Source of the DNA: Candidatus Omnitrophota bacterium
GTDB taxonomy: Bacteria; Omnitrophota; Gorgyraeia; JACOVV01
Assembly (NCBI GenBank): GCA_016177145.1
Contig: JACOVV010000093.1
Coordinates: forward strand, 1-5,389
Length of the DNA: 5,389 nucleotides
Direction: 5' to 3'
Numbering within the stretch: position 1 is the stretch's first letter; each line of letters opens with the position of its first letter. The notes below the pieces were generated by a model. The model was not told the origin of the DNA. It did not search any database and saw only the letters and a program-made list of their open reading frames with translations. The position numbers and the translations under genes were made by a program. Positions 5,327 through 5,389 of the stretch are shown here, piece after piece.

Positions 5327-5370
5327 AGTATACCTCACCCCTTCTGAATATAAATATGATTTATATCATA
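5327..5370 (-). promoter_or_regulatory. FNR/DNR-type promoter for nirK
   Basis: On the minus strand, TATGAT-N4-ATCATA (5355-5370) is a perfect dyad. Its core ATGAT-N4-ATCAT (5356-5369) matches 8 of 10 positions of the CRP/FNR-family box TTGAT-N4-ATCAA. A TATACT (5327-5332) fits a -10 element, and no -35-like hexamer is seen. The box centre is about 30.5 nt upstream of the -10 hexamer, near the geometry of class II FNR activation. An oxygen- or NO-sensing activator is the likely regulator; the start point is inferred. Confidence 0.6.
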
Positions 5371-5372
5371 CA

Positions 5373-5389
5373 GTAGGGGCGAACGGCCG
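5373..5389. repeat. Partial second copy of the GTAGGGGCGAACGG palindrome, cut by the window edge
   Basis: Seventeen nucleotides identical to the first 17 of the palindrome at 3979-4006, running to the end of the window. It starts 2 nt beyond the FNR-like dyad of the nirK promoter. The rest of the element is presumably just outside. Confidence 0.75.

Overview
The window is a compact, single-strand (all minus) nitrite-respiration cluster from a bacterium with an envelope and a periplasm. Sec-type signal peptides, a periplasmic copper enzyme and membrane-anchored multihaem cytochromes support this. Balanced base composition, ATGA-coupled genes and several unrelated palindromic repeats would fit an uncultivated environmental lineage, but the sequence alone does not fix the taxon.

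In transcription order (high to low coordinates) the layout is as follows. (1) 5279-5389: promoter region with an FNR/DNR-type dyad, a -10 element, a small leader hairpin, a strong ribosome-binding site, and the edge of a palindromic repeat running off the window. (2) 4253-5278: nirK, an AniA-like copper nitrite reductase (nitrite to NO) whose type 1 copper axial Met is replaced by Leu. (3) 3540-4238: an exported cupredoxin-like protein with a CarboxypepD_reg-like tail, coupled to nirK and a plausible electron carrier. (4) 3443-3539: a 97-nt gap with a second, weaker FNR/DNR-like promoter candidate at the same internal spacing. (5) 3044-3442: a small protein resembling the N-terminal fold of serine recombinases but without the catalytic residues, ending in a Cys-rich tail. 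(6) 1959-3047: a radical SAM/SPASM enzyme of the NirJ/AhbC/AhbD haem-biosynthesis type, most like AhbD. (7) 1481-1945: nrfH, a tetrahaem quinol dehydrogenase. (8) 130-1467: nrfA, a pentahaem ammonia-forming nitrite reductase whose active-site haem motif is CxxCH rather than CxxCK. (9) 1-129: no gene, but a C/G-rich hairpin repeat.

Together the genes would give two outlets for nitrite. NirK makes NO, probably fed by the cupredoxin; NrfHA takes electrons from quinol and makes ammonium. The radical SAM enzyme may help supply haem for the nine c-type haems of NrfHA. Similar FNR/DNR-like boxes before both halves suggest shared control by low oxygen or NO.

The least expected feature is not a gene. 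Two unrelated, perfect palindromic elements lie in frame inside conserved genes: a 28-nt palindrome in the cupredoxin gene and a 58-nt hairpin with 21-bp arms in the radical SAM gene. Each adds a peptide in what looks like a permissive loop, much as Rickettsia palindromic elements do. A second copy of the first element lies beside the nirK promoter.
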